Part shown: positions 43,780 to 54,359 of the stretch, one piece after another
How the letters are laid out: each line of letters starts with the position of its first letter
Numbering within the stretch: the stretch's first letter is position 1
Assembly: GCA_963693085.1 (NCBI GenBank)
Contig: OY856411.1
Location: forward strand, 63,596,001-63,660,000
Length of the DNA: 64,000 nucleotides
Direction of reading: 5' to 3'
Source of the DNA: Alisma plantago-aquatica
Taxonomy: Eukaryota > Streptophyta > Magnoliopsida > Alismatales > Alismataceae
The notes under the pieces: model-generated
What the model was told of the DNA's origin: nothing
The model's database searches: none
What the model saw: the letters and a program-made list of their open reading frames with translations, nothing else
Program-made: the position numbers and the translations under genes

Positions 43780-45084
43780 TTTGTTCTTTGCCAAAGATCG
43801 AATAGGTCGGATCTTCAGAATGACATGATCACCTTCCTTGAATTATGTTCCTGCCTGTGAGCATCTGTATAAGATTTCTTCCTATCCTGTGCTCGCTTCA
43901 TCCTCTTCTTGATTAGTGCAACCTTATCGGTATATAGTTGCATCTGCTCAGATTTTATCAAGGTATGTTCTCTGACGTCGTCCCAATGTAATGGAGATCT
44001 GCATGGTCACCCATATAATCCTTCATAGGGAGGCATCCTAATACTCGCCTAATAGCTATTATTATATGTGAACTCAGCTAAAGGCAGGTAATGGTCCCAC
44101 GAGCCTTCCCAATCAAGTATACAAGTTTGCAGAAGGTCCTCGAGAATTTGTACTACGTGTTTTGACTGCCCATCTGTCTTTTTTTTTTGGAGGAAGCCAT
44201 AGGGTACTCTATTCATCCCACCCCTCTCTTGTGGGAGAAATCAATCGGAAAATTACATCTCCTGCTCGCAAGGCAGGTATTTCAACCACATCTGACTGCC
44301 CATCTATCTGTGGTTGGTATGCAATATTGAAGTTTAACTTGGTTCCTAGTTCTTCTTGAACCTACTTCCATAGCTTTGAAGTGAACTTTGGGTCCCTGTC
44401 TAAGATAATAAATGCTGGCACTCCATGTAGACGTACTATCTCCCGTATATAAAGGTCGGCCAACTCATAAACTTTCACAGTAGTCTTCACCGGGAGAAAA
44501 TGAGCTGAATTGGTGAGACAATGCACTATTACCCATGTAGCGTCGTATCCTTTCCTAGTCCTGGGTAATCCCACCACGAAGTCCATGGTGATGTGTTCCC
44601 ATTTCCATTTTGGAATCTCAAGGGGCTGTAGTAGACCACCTGGTCTCTGATGCTCGACCTTAATTCTTTGGCATGTCTGACATCTGGACACTAAATCGGC
44701 AATATCATGCTTCATGCCCCTCTACCAAAACTGACGTTGTAGGTCTTTGTACATCTTTTTCGTGCCGGGATGAACTGTGTACTTTGAACCATGTGCCTCA
44801 CTAAGAATATTTGTCTTGACAGAAGACTGCTCAGGAACCCACATACAGTTCTTGTATCGAAGACTTCCATCAAGACCCACAGATAGATGTGTTTGAGGCT
44901 TTGATAGGAGAGAGGAGAGCTCTGTAAGATTAGTTATAGCCTTATGTGCTTCAAGAAGTTCGAAATACAAGTTGGACATGATGGAGATGTTATTAACATG
45001 CACACGATTGGATAGAAACTGCGGCTTCCAGCCTACTAGATCCTCCATATTCCTCCATTCAGGGACAAATAGAGATGCACACAC
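43780..45084 (-). pseudogene. Element C integrase
   Basis: Zinc-binding part: AHGSKYTVHPGTKKMYKDLQ to VSRCQTCQRIKVEHQ, with one TAG between QRQFW and RGMKHD (44719). Core: MDFVVGLPRTRKGYDATWVI (first D) and VPAFIILDRDPKFTSKLWK (second D), stop, then QEELGTKLNFN followed by an inserted 113-bp piece. The catalytic Glu region downstream is broken further. Closest in style to Tekay/Del integrases (GLLQPLEIPKWKWEHITMDF). Confidence 0.9.
44163..44309 (-). mobile_element. Small retroposed fragment (113 bp) with 17-bp target duplications
   Basis: TGACTGCCCATCTGTCT (44163-44179) and TGACTGCCCATCTATCT (44293-44309) flank 113 bp not found in related integrases. On the minus strand the insert ends in a poly(A) run next to one repeat. 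It contains GGTTGAAATACC (box-B-like). Poly(A) plus long TSD indicates LINE-driven retroposition of a short or 5'-truncated SINE. Confidence 0.65.
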
Positions 45085-45195
45085 TGCCCTTTTCCTACTA
45101 AGGGCGTCAATGACTACATTTGCCTTTCCCGGATGAAAGGCAATAGTGAAATTGTAGTCCTTTAGATATTCAATCCATCGGCATCGACACAGGTT

Positions 45196-45962
45196 CTAGT
45201 CCTTCTGAGTCAGGATGTACTTTAGACTTTTATCGTCATTGAAGATGTCGAACGTTTCCCCATACAAGTAGTGCCTCCAGATTTTGAGAGCATGAATGAT
45301 TGCAGTTAATTCCAAATCATGTGTGGGATAATTAAGTTCATTGGGTTTTAGTTGTCTAGATGCAAAGGCCACTACCTTTCTATTCTGTTGTAGGACACAT
45401 CCTAACCCATTCCTCGAAGCATCAGTGAATATCACAAACCCTTCATTGCCAGAGGGTAGGATAAGAATAAGGGCCAATGTCAACTTTTGATTTAATTGTT
45501 GGAAATTGGACTCACAAGTAGTTGACCAGATGAAGTGCTCATCCTTCCGAGTAAGCTTTGTCAGAGGAAGTGCGACTTTGGAGAAATTTAGAATAAAGTG
45601 ACGATAATATCCGGCTAGACTTAAGAAACTCTGGATTTCAGAAGGATTGTGAGGAGGTTGCCAGTCAAGCACAGTAGAGACTTTGGCAGGAGCAACAGAT
45701 ATGTTACCCCCAGAAATGACATGTCTAAGAAACATGACTTTATCAATCCAGAATTCACATTTTGAAAGCTTGCCATAAAATTTCTCGGATCGAAGAATTT
45801 CAAGAACTGCTCACAAGTGTTCACGATGTTTCTCCATAGAATCGCAATAAATCAAGATATCATCAATGAAGACGACCACAAACTCATCAAGATAAGGTTG
45901 GAAGACTTTGTTCATCAGGTTCATAAATACGCCAGGTGCGTTGGCCAACCCAAATGGCATCA
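45196..45962 (-). pseudogene. Element C reverse transcriptase core and RNase H
   Basis: Around 45850 the minus strand gives [20 protein letters not shown], an intact FIDD catalytic motif, then a TGA. The open part 45735-45196 continues with [40 protein letters not shown], then RNase [41 protein letters not shown] and [13 protein letters not shown] catalytic residues are preserved although the frame is broken. Confidence 0.9.
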
Positions 45963-47114
45963 CTAGAAAATCATAATGCTCATAACAAGTTCGGAAAGTA
46001 GTTTTAGAAATATCAGAATCTTTGACTTTAAGTTGATGGTAGATAGAGCATAGGTCAATTTTTTAGAAAACTTTAGTGTACAAAGCTGATCAAAGAGGTC
46101 ATCAATGTGAAGGAGAGGGTACTTGTTTTTAATGGTGGCTTGGTTCAACATGCGATAGTCAATACACATTTGCATAGAACCGTCTTTCTTTTTGACAAAG
46201 AGGACTGGTGCACCCCAAGGGGAAATACAAGGATGGATAAAACCTTTGTTGAGAAGTTCTTGTAATTGTTTCTTCAACTCCATTAGCTCAACAGGAGCCA
46301 TCCTATTTGGCACCCTAGAAATAAGAGTGGTTCCAGGAAGAAGATCTATGGAGAACTCAATGTCTCTATTTGGAGGCAGCCCAGGAAGCTCCTCTGGGAA
46401 AACGTCAAGAAAATAACGTACCACCTCCAATCTTTCTACAGGCCCATTGTTAGGATTGGTCTCTGAGACTAATGTGAGGAAGACCTTACATCCTTTAGAA
46501 ATGAGCTTTTTAGCTTTAAGAGAGAAGATTATAATATTATTACAGAATCCGCTTCCCCAAGGGATCACCACAGGAGAGGAATGAGGTTGCGAGAGAACTA
46601 CCATCTTGTTTCTACAGTCAATGTGAGCATGATATGTGTATAGAGAATCCATGCCAAGTATAATATCAAACTCTTCCATGGTTAAGAGAATGAATTCAAA
46701 AGGGATATCATGATTTTCAAATTTTAGAGGAAGGACATCCGTTTTCTGTAGGGTAGTGAGTATTTTTCCACTAGGAGTAGACACACCCAGGATATATCCC
46801 AAGTCCCGTATATGCAAATGTAACATAGATGCCAAATTTTGAGAAATAAAAGTATTTGTGGATCCAGAGTCAAATAAAGCTTTAATAGGATGATCATCCA
46901 ACAAAATGGTGCCTACACAGGATAATTGTATTATGAATAATTTGAAGGCATTTGAATAGAAATTAGGTATATGAAAAGATTTTTGGTTACCGTCAACAAG
47001 CTGATTGGGATTTGCCTTTGCTTCCTCTACCGTCATTGTGAATACTCTGGCATTACAGTGTCCCGGGGGGGGGGGGGTTGGAACACCTATTGGAGGTTTG
47101 CCAAGGATAGACAA
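45963..47114 (-). pseudogene. Element C protease and N-terminal reverse transcriptase
   Basis: A 383-codon open stretch. The start is a Pro-rich spacer. Protease: [20 protein letters not shown] (active-site DSG) and [82 protein letters not shown], then [21 protein letters not shown] shift near 46060 replaces the usual SKIDLRSGYHQI by out-of-frame residues. Same element frame order as other chromoviruses. Confidence 0.9.
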
Positions 47115-47119
47115 AGTAG

Positions 47120-48318
47120 GGCACTTGGTGATGAAATGGCCCTCCTTCTTGCAGTTGTAGTAGACCGGCTTGGTGTAGCAAAAAGGTCCATCATGCCCTC
47201 ATCCACAGATTTTGCACTTGTTGTGGTACTCCATTAGCTAGTTATAGTTGTTCTTCTGTCCTCTTTTTCCTGAACCTCCTCCTTTTCCTGATCCCTTATT
47301 GTTATGGCCAGGGTGGAATTTTCTAGACTTGTCCTCCTCGGTGGTGGTTAACCCTAAGTATCCCAAACTGGAAGGCTTCTGCAAACCATGTTCCCTTTCC
47401 TACTTGAGGGCCATGTCTAGGGCTTCATCTATACTTCTGGGATGGGAGGCTATAACTAGGGTTTTTAGATGGGTAGCAATGCAGTCAACATAATGTTCGA
47501 TGAGGCATTCATCAGTCCTAATAGGTGCATAACGCTCCAGAAGCCTAAACTTCCGGGTGTAGTCAGCTACTGACAGACTGCCTTGCTTAGGCTCTATGTA
47601 CATCTTCTCCATCCTCTTCCTCTCAGCTATGGGCATAAAACGATCAGTGAAGAGGGTTTTGAAGGTTTCCCATCCCATGGCACATACTTCTTCTCCCCTA
47701 TTCCCACCGTAGTTCTCCCACTAGAGTTTTGCCCCTCCCTTAAACAAATGGGGGCGAACTTGACCTTCTTCTCATTGGGTACTTCTAGGGTACGGAAAGC
47801 ATTATCCACAGAGAGGATCCAGGCCTCAACCTTTTCCATGACTTCAGGCTGGTCTTCCTCCCAAAAGGAGTCGGGGAGTGGTTCAGGTGGTTCGGCACAG
47901 TGTCCCCTCATGAAGGGATTTGGGTTCGAAACCCATCGGCCGCCTCTGAAATGGTACCCGTTGTGCAGGCCGGCCAATTGTGCTCTTTAACCGGTTCCCA
48001 GGTGTGTAGGGTGCTCAGGGCCCGAGATTTTTATGCTGTCTGGGGGTGGGTCACAAAAGTGGCACTTCTATGGGGGCGGTTCTCTCGATAATAAAAAAAT
48101 AAAATCTATCAATGTCATTTCTTTTTCCTAGAAGAACTGGGTTCAGGGGCTCCTTTTGTGGCAAGGGTTTCCATGAAGTCTAGTAGGATTTTCTTTTGTT
48201 CCTCCCACCTTTCTTTGGCCGCAACATCAGGATCAGGTACTTCAGAGGTTTCAGGATCTTTCCTCTTCTTAGAGGATGACTCTTCATAAGCCTTTGAGTT
48301 ACGGGTCTTAGGAGGCAT
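47120..48318 (-). pseudogene. Element C gag, split by a SINE
   Basis: Starts MPPKTRNSKAYEESSSKKRK at 48318 and runs to LATKGAPEPSSSRKKK, where a stop and the SINE (about 47876-48110) follow. It resumes at about 47876 with PDSFWEEDQPEVMEKVEAWI and VPNEKKVKFAPICLREG. After a frameshift the gag core reads MGWETFKTLFTDRFMPIAER, EPKQGSLSVADYTRKFRLLE and RYAPIRTDECLIEHYVDCI (47678-47400). Near 47150 comes a zinc knuckle [14 protein letters not shown] whose first Cys is Tyr. This is a chromovirus-type gag. The G-run at about 47066-47077 lies just after it. Confidence 0.83.
47876..48110 (+). mobile_element. tRNA-derived SINE inside element C gag
   Basis: Pol III box A TGGTTCAGGTGG (47879-47890) and box B GGGTTCGAAACCC (47922-47934), at tRNA-like spacing. 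A unique body with GCAGGCCGGCCAATTG follows, and an A-rich end (AATAAAAAAATAAAA, 48089-48104). The head resembles the SINE at 61725 (CAGGTGGTTCGG). It interrupts the gag frame. I could not identify the target duplication, so the ends are approximate. Confidence 0.75.
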
Positions 48319-48830
48319 CCTAAAATTAGGTGGAACATATTAGATTTATCATTATTCATCATTTTTTATATGATATTTTATTATTCTTCTTTATTAATTA
48401 TTAATGATCTTAATGTTATGATTAGTGGAGGATACCCAAAAATCCTTAGCACTCAGTCCTTAAGAGTTTCTAAATAGAGAGACTCTTTTCCTAACCTTAT
48501 ATCATAAAGGTAAGGGGAAAAATATTTTAAAAATAAAGATAAGAGGGAAAATTTTCCTACAGAAGAGATGAGATGGGAATTTCTATAGATGAGAAGGGTC
48601 CTAATTAAGGTATGCCCAAGAAGTAGGGGAAATTTAGGATATCATCCAGGTAGACTCACTCTGCCATATATGTAGCCTCCTGATTGCCAAGAAAAGTGGT
48701 TCGAAGACTTTAGCCAGACCCATAGCAGATGCTATCCTAGTCACCTCAACCCTTCACATCCCTAACTCAAGGACTAACCTAGACTCATAATAGGGTGAAT
48801 GAAGTCTATGTGACTATGATGTGTGAACAT

Positions 48831-48845
48831 TGGCTCAGATACCAA
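48831..48845 (-). other. Primer-binding site of element C
   Basis: Minus strand TGGTATCTGAGCCA right inside the 5' LTR. This is the initiator tRNA-Met site TGGTATCAGAGCC with one A-to-T change. Confidence 0.82.
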
Positions 48846-48846
48846 C

Positions 48847-51791
48847 TGTGATGACCCCAATTTCCATATACTTTCCTTAGTGAGATTCACAGATATGTGT
48901 GCACTCATATCTATAAATGTCAGAAGGGAAAATACAAGAGATTAAGGTAGTCAACTAAATCAGAGAAACAAGCCAATATCGTTGTTCACAACACCATTGA
49001 TTAGCCACACAAACATCCATTCATTGGAGATAGTAAAGTCATTACATAATTTTTTTTGAGATAGAAGAGATGAAAAGTTCTATAGAAGGAAAAAAAATAC
49101 ATAGGATTTAGAATATCCTATACATCATCTAATAGCATAAGCAACTATCTAACTGGAAGGAGATAAGAAATAAAAATCTATCTATTTTATCCTCCATGCC
49201 CATTTATTGATAACTTGAGGTACTTTGAGATGCATTATTTGTTCCTTGTATCTAGAAAATATGAGAAACAAAATCATCAAAAAAACTTGGTACATGGTAA
49301 AAGATACAATAGTATGGTTACATGTATGAAAATACATGAAGAAAGAAGAAAGAAAAGAAAACCATTTCTTAAGGTGAAAAATCAGGTAAACACCTCTTTT
49401 ATACATTTCATTTGATGTAGTTGTACTACAATTTTATAAGCACTTTTCATGCATCCAGTATCGGGAAAATTAATTTATCATACATCTAACATGGGAAATT
49501 CATCATACATCCATGTTAGGCAACATACATCCATACTGGGCCATGTGCACTAGTTTTTACAACTCATCACAATGTCCATTTATGCATCATTAAGCTTTGG
49601 CAAAGCATATAGTGTAGTAGTTCAACCAACAAAGTATAAGCAAGCAGTTTCAAACAAGATACACCTTATCATAAGCAACCAAAGAAAGCTAGTCTTATAC
49701 ATAATAATACCACATACCTATTTTGATTAGATCTAGATTTCAAAAGTCTAGAAGAACAATAACAAGATCACCCTGAAATGAAATCAGCGGTATATTTGTT
49801 ACTATTGGTCCATATGACCCATGACTAAGGTTTATTCTTTAGATATGAGTACTTTTATCTTATAATGATTAGATCAGGGATTATTCAAGATTTTCATCTT
49901 ATTTTCAGAGTCACAAGATCAGATATTAAACTAAGGTATGATACATTTTATCATCCAAAAGGAAGAGTCCATAATTAGGCTTTCTATTATGATTTAAATC
50001 ATCAAAGTTTACTTTTTGGGGTCCACATAGTACAAAGGGTCAGAGATGGATCTTAGAGTTTCTAGGCCAGTCATGACCATGTCGGTCCTTTAAATATATA
50101 GGTTTTGACATGTACACGCATGAGGTATACATATGTAGAAAGAGAAAACTAGAATTTAGGTTGTTTCATAATTATTGAGTCAAATATCTCTATTGGATTA
50201 GGGTTTCAAGCAACATGGTGATCTTAGATTCAATTAGGGTTTAGGATGTCCACAACTCATATCTTAATCATGTATGACTATTATTACACAAAAGATAATG
50301 ATAAAAAGACCATTAGGGCTTTAGGCTATTACTTTTGAAAGAGGACTCGGATCTAGGTCCTGATTATATTTTATTTGGATAGATCACATGTTTCTGATGA
50401 AAATGATATATAGGTTCGATATATTTCAATATTCCTAGCATTTTCTAGGATTTTTCTATGATTAATCCATTTCTTGGGTAAAACAAAAATAAAAAGAGAG
50501 GGTTTTACCTTGATCAACGGCCGGATCCGATTGGATCGACAACTCTCGTTGATCCTAGGATTTGAGTGGGGTGGATCAGGTGGCTAACTTGGCACTGGAG
50601 GATTGGTCTACCTTGGTCCACACTGGCACCCTTTGCCTCCTCTCTTCTATGTTTGCGGTTTGCTGGAGCTGGTAGCCTGGAGCTACTTCGATGATAGCTA
50701 AGTCCGCAACAGATCTACCTTGGTGGCAGGAAAGAGGCCTATAACATTCGTGGTGATGATCCGAGCCTAACAGGGACCTTCCAGCATTGCGGCTCCCCCT
50801 GGATCTCAGGGCCTCCATGGGGGCAGACGAGGTCGCCGACGAGAGAGGGTTAGGGGAGAGCAGGGTGTTTTGAGGAGGCACGTTTGGCCGCGAAGCACCC
50901 CTAGGTTGAGGTGGACTTGATGGCAAAGAGTAATTGGTGAGGCGAGTTCTATGGAGGTGCTTCCGAGGTGGTGCTATGACGGAGAGGAGGTGGAAATGGT
51001 GGCGGTGCTCGGAGGTCAGGTGCCTTGAATTGGGTTTCGTGGGAGTCTAAGGGAGGTCGGGCAGAGCTGTTGGTGGCCTTATATAGGCATTTGAGGCTGA
51101 GGGCAATGAAGCCCTAATATCTGCCGCCGCTACTAGGAAAAGGGCGAAGAAGCGAGAGTTCATTCTCCCAGTTCACATGGAGAGGAGGGTTGAGATAGGA
51201 ATGGTTGAGTTTGGTTTGGAGAGGAGAGGAAGATTATCATGTTAATTTCGCGAGGACGTTGATAGGATAGGCGCATGGAAAAATGTATTCAGTCATCGTT
51301 CTGTTGGGGCCAAAGCCCGGGTCCTGTAGGAGGTTAGGGATGGCCTCCAAGTCATTTGATTTCCCCTGGACGGCTAGGATCATAGGACAAAAAAATACAG
51401 GTCCGCGGCCAAGGGAGTGACATCAATATGTGTCACATATATGATCGAAAACTTAGGTTAAAGGCTCAAATGAATGAAAAAAATGTACATAATTTCAATT
51501 GGTCATATCTCCTGATTGGTTGACCCAATTGTAATGAAATTTTAGGAGTAGCTTTATAATGTCACCATGTAGCCATGGTATACATTTGGAATTCAAATTC
51601 AAAAGTTTGACATGGTTATTAACTAAATATGGTTATACCTATAGTTCTTCTTTATGTGACACTTAGGGTTTTGTATTATGTGTAATTGATAGGCCATTTA
51701 ATCAATTTAGTGAGAGAGAGATGGTTGAGGGCATAATTAGAATAATGAAAATTATAGGAGAGAGAAAAATAGAAAAACTCACTCTATCACA
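48847..51791 (-). repeat. Element C 5' LTR
   Basis: Partner of 40450-43389. TATA box (minus) CCTATATAAGGCC near 51076-51088. It would start the genomic RNA, which then runs toward lower coordinates. Confidence 0.93.
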
Positions 51792-51796
51792 GTCAC

Positions 51797-52259
51797 CATT
51801 GTCACTAGTTTGGACATTGTTAAATAAATTTCCCTCTCTACCTTGAAGAATTGAAGAACAAAAAATAGGGGACAAAGATCTCCACATGAGGTATATGTGT
51901 TATAACAATTAAATTCAATAATTCTTCATCACCGGTATTGATATCAAATGTGGATCTCATATATGATAAACTATATGAAAAGAAGTAGAAATTTGAATAG
52001 AGGAGAGGTGGAAATATGTGTTGCAAATAGAGTAGAAGTTTCTGCCATTGTAGCAGACACCTATAATTTATCTCTACCAGTGTGCTTGTAATTGGGCTAG
52101 AGAGCTGCTATTATGTATCCACCATAAATAGGAACATTATTTTTGTACTTTTTTTGGCCAAGAATGGTTCTTAGTTTCAAATAAATAATGATCATATTTT
52201 CATTTCAAAAGATGTAATCTTTTATGGCAGTGGCCCTATGTATTATGGTTTTTATTTGT
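51797..52259. other. Unassigned sequence right of element C
   Basis: Continues the sequence left of 40445. No gene or repeat boundary recognised. Confidence 0.4.
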
Positions 52260-52860
52260 TTATCAGAATCCAGCCTGAGTTTTTCAACATTGGACTATTT
52301 TTGAGATTGCCATTAGGAAAGAGATTTGAATTAGGGTTTTCCAATCCCATGACTACCCAATATAAAGGGTGCACATCTCAAAGGGTTTGAAACAACACTT
52401 GAGAAAACTTATGTGAAAAAATGACTGTCAAAATTCTCTCTGAGAGAGTAATATACTCAAAGAACTGACGCTCAAGATAAGAGAAGAAAGGGAGTTATGG
52501 GACAACTAGAATGTCAACACTCTTGTTCCTCATCAACTTGGTGGACAAGGTAGTGCACCACATTCTCCCTCATCCATTTGGATGATGTAGAGGTTGAGGC
52601 ACACATGCAGAGGCTTGTAGAACATATTTTATAAGATAAGAATAAGTTGTTGTGAAGTAGACAACCATGCAACTGCTTGGTGGACAATCCAAATCTATTG
52701 TTGATCCATCCAATTTTCTTATCGACTCATTTGGATCTAGATATGAAGGCCATAATTTCTCCACCAAAAAAAGATGTTTCCAAATGTTGAATAACTAGTG
52801 TGCACAAAGATATTAGCTTTATCCTTTTTATGTCTTTTGTTCACCGACTTTTTATAGCAC
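52260..52860 (+). repeat. Copia-type LTR fragment, copy 3 (family X)
   Basis: The first half matches 20890-21350 and the second half matches 37590-37900, in the same order and orientation. This copy shows that those two are parts of one repeat, later separated. It lacks the PBS end. Confidence 0.6.
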
Positions 52861-53810
52861 ATATTCAGTCGTGGCCACCTCCAAAAATTTAGGGTGGCAA
52901 CATCTATATCTCCCCGCTTCACTATCATCACCATACACCCTATCCACACCAAGGGCAAAGAAAAAGAAGAAAATGCAAAAATAAAATTAAAGATGTTGTT
53001 GTTTAAGAGCATCTAAATAAAGAAAAGATGAGTGTGTAAAAACACTCCAAAATCTTACTACAACCCTTTTTTCCTTTTGCATGCCCATGGAGCTAGGAAA
53101 CACCAAACCTAGCTCATTTTGCCCTTTTTTGCAGCCATGTGGGTTACTTAGTATGGATGGACATATGGGATTGAATGCATGAATGTAAAACAACAAATTA
53201 GTCATTTTTGACCTTTGCTACCATGAAACAGTTTACTTGGAGTGATATGACATCCATATAGATTGATTGTGTTTTCTATGCTCTATATTTAAAGTTTGGA
53301 GGCTCAACACTCTAATCATGATTGGTTTTTGAAATAGTAGAGGAGAGAGGTGGAATGCATGTAATTAGTCATCCTTGAGCCCATTTAGTCAATATTCACC
53401 TATTGCATTGCAATTGTTGATTGTGGAAAAAAATTGCAAAGAGATTGAGTTGGAGCATACTTGAGGACAAGTATGTTTTAAGTTTAAGGTGGTGATGCAA
53501 CCCTATTTTAGGGCTTCATCTTGTGTCATATTACATTTCAATCACATCTATACCTGTTAGATTACATGTTATTTCCCCTCATATGCATATATGTATAAAA
53601 TGCACTTATGGACATTATTTGCATTTTTCAGGAATTTGGACCACGCTTGGATGGAAGAGAGAGATAAGGAGTGATCCTAGGATTTATCTACCCTTAGAGA
53701 GGCCTAAAGTGAAGTATGACTACCTCAACCTACCCCTAGTGGCGCAAGCTCCATTAAAGCAAAGATATCCAAGAAAATCTAAGGAATAAAGTCAAAGTGC
53801 TGCAATAGAG

Positions 53811-54200
53811 ACCACCACGGATGTGGCACATCAGAATGGCCATTCTGGCTCATACAAAATCAATAGAGTCGACTTCAAGCAATGCAAGAATCACCACGGT
53901 TGTGCCACTCAGAATGATTATGGTAGATGGACCCAGAACGAGCGTGCCACCTTATGCGGTCGTGTTGTAGTTGAGCAAGAACGGCCATGAAGCAGAGAAC
54001 AAGCAAACACATCCAATCCACCATGGCCATGGTGACCACCACGGCCGTGCTACCCTTGCCCCACCGTAATCGTGGTACTTCATGTACAAAATTGACTAAG
54101 TTACTGTGATTTTTCCCCATTTTTCACCACAGTGGTTCCACTCCACCATGCCCATTCTCACCCCTTCCCACAAAGGTTGTGGTACCCACCACGGGACGTT
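53811..54200 (+). repeat. Palindrome-rich U3 region of element D
   Basis: Perfect palindromes AGAATGGCCATTCT (53832-53845), CACCATGGCCATGGTG (54019-54034) and CACGGCCGTG (54040-54049). Many interrupted ones carry the words ACCACGG and CCGTGG or GTGGC (for example CACCACGGTTGTGCCAC at 53892 on). They end about 70-220 bp before the TATA box. The motif differs from those of A, S and B. Confidence 0.7.
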
Positions 54201-54267
54201 CTACTCACAACCCTAGACTATTTTTGCATTGTTTTATCAATATTGCCCCCACTTAAACCTAGACACC

Positions 54268-54278
54268 TATATAAACCT
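54268..54278 (+). promoter_or_regulatory. TATA box of element D LTR
   Basis: CTATATAAACC, downstream of the palindrome-rich region, followed by a G-run (GGGGGGG). Confidence 0.6.
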
Positions 54279-54359
54279 TGGGGGGGGGCTAGAGTTCAAG
54301 GTTGTCGACCCTAGGCCACCCTAGCTACCTTCTATCACCCCATTTTAGAAAGCTTAAAT

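Larger units (their letters stand above)
40450..51791 (-). mobile_element. Element C: full-length chromovirus (Tekay/Del-like Ty3/gypsy)
   Basis: LTRs 40450-43389 and 48847-51791 (about 2.94 kb), TG...CA. TSD GTCAC lies at 40445-40449 and 51792-51796. The interior on the minus strand: PBS, gag, protease, RT, RNase H, integrase, chromodomain, PPT. Long LTRs, tRNA-Met PBS and a C-terminal chromodomain point to the Tekay/Del branch. The genes are broken by stops and frameshifts, and two small retroposons sit inside. LTRs differ visibly, so it is an old insertion. Confidence 0.94.
52870..54350 (+). mobile_element. Element D: 3' end and LTR of an Athila/Tat-like element (fragment)
   Basis: TACTTGAGGACAAGTATG then TTTAAGTTTAAGGTGG (PPT) stands directly before TGATGCAACCC at 53493. 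This is the same GAGGACAAG-PPT-TGATxA order as element A. The upstream 600 bp would be the 3' noncoding region. The LTR carries palindromes and a TATA box at 54268. The end of the LTR is not recognisable; sequence after about 54350 looks different. The left limit is also approximate. Confidence 0.55.
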
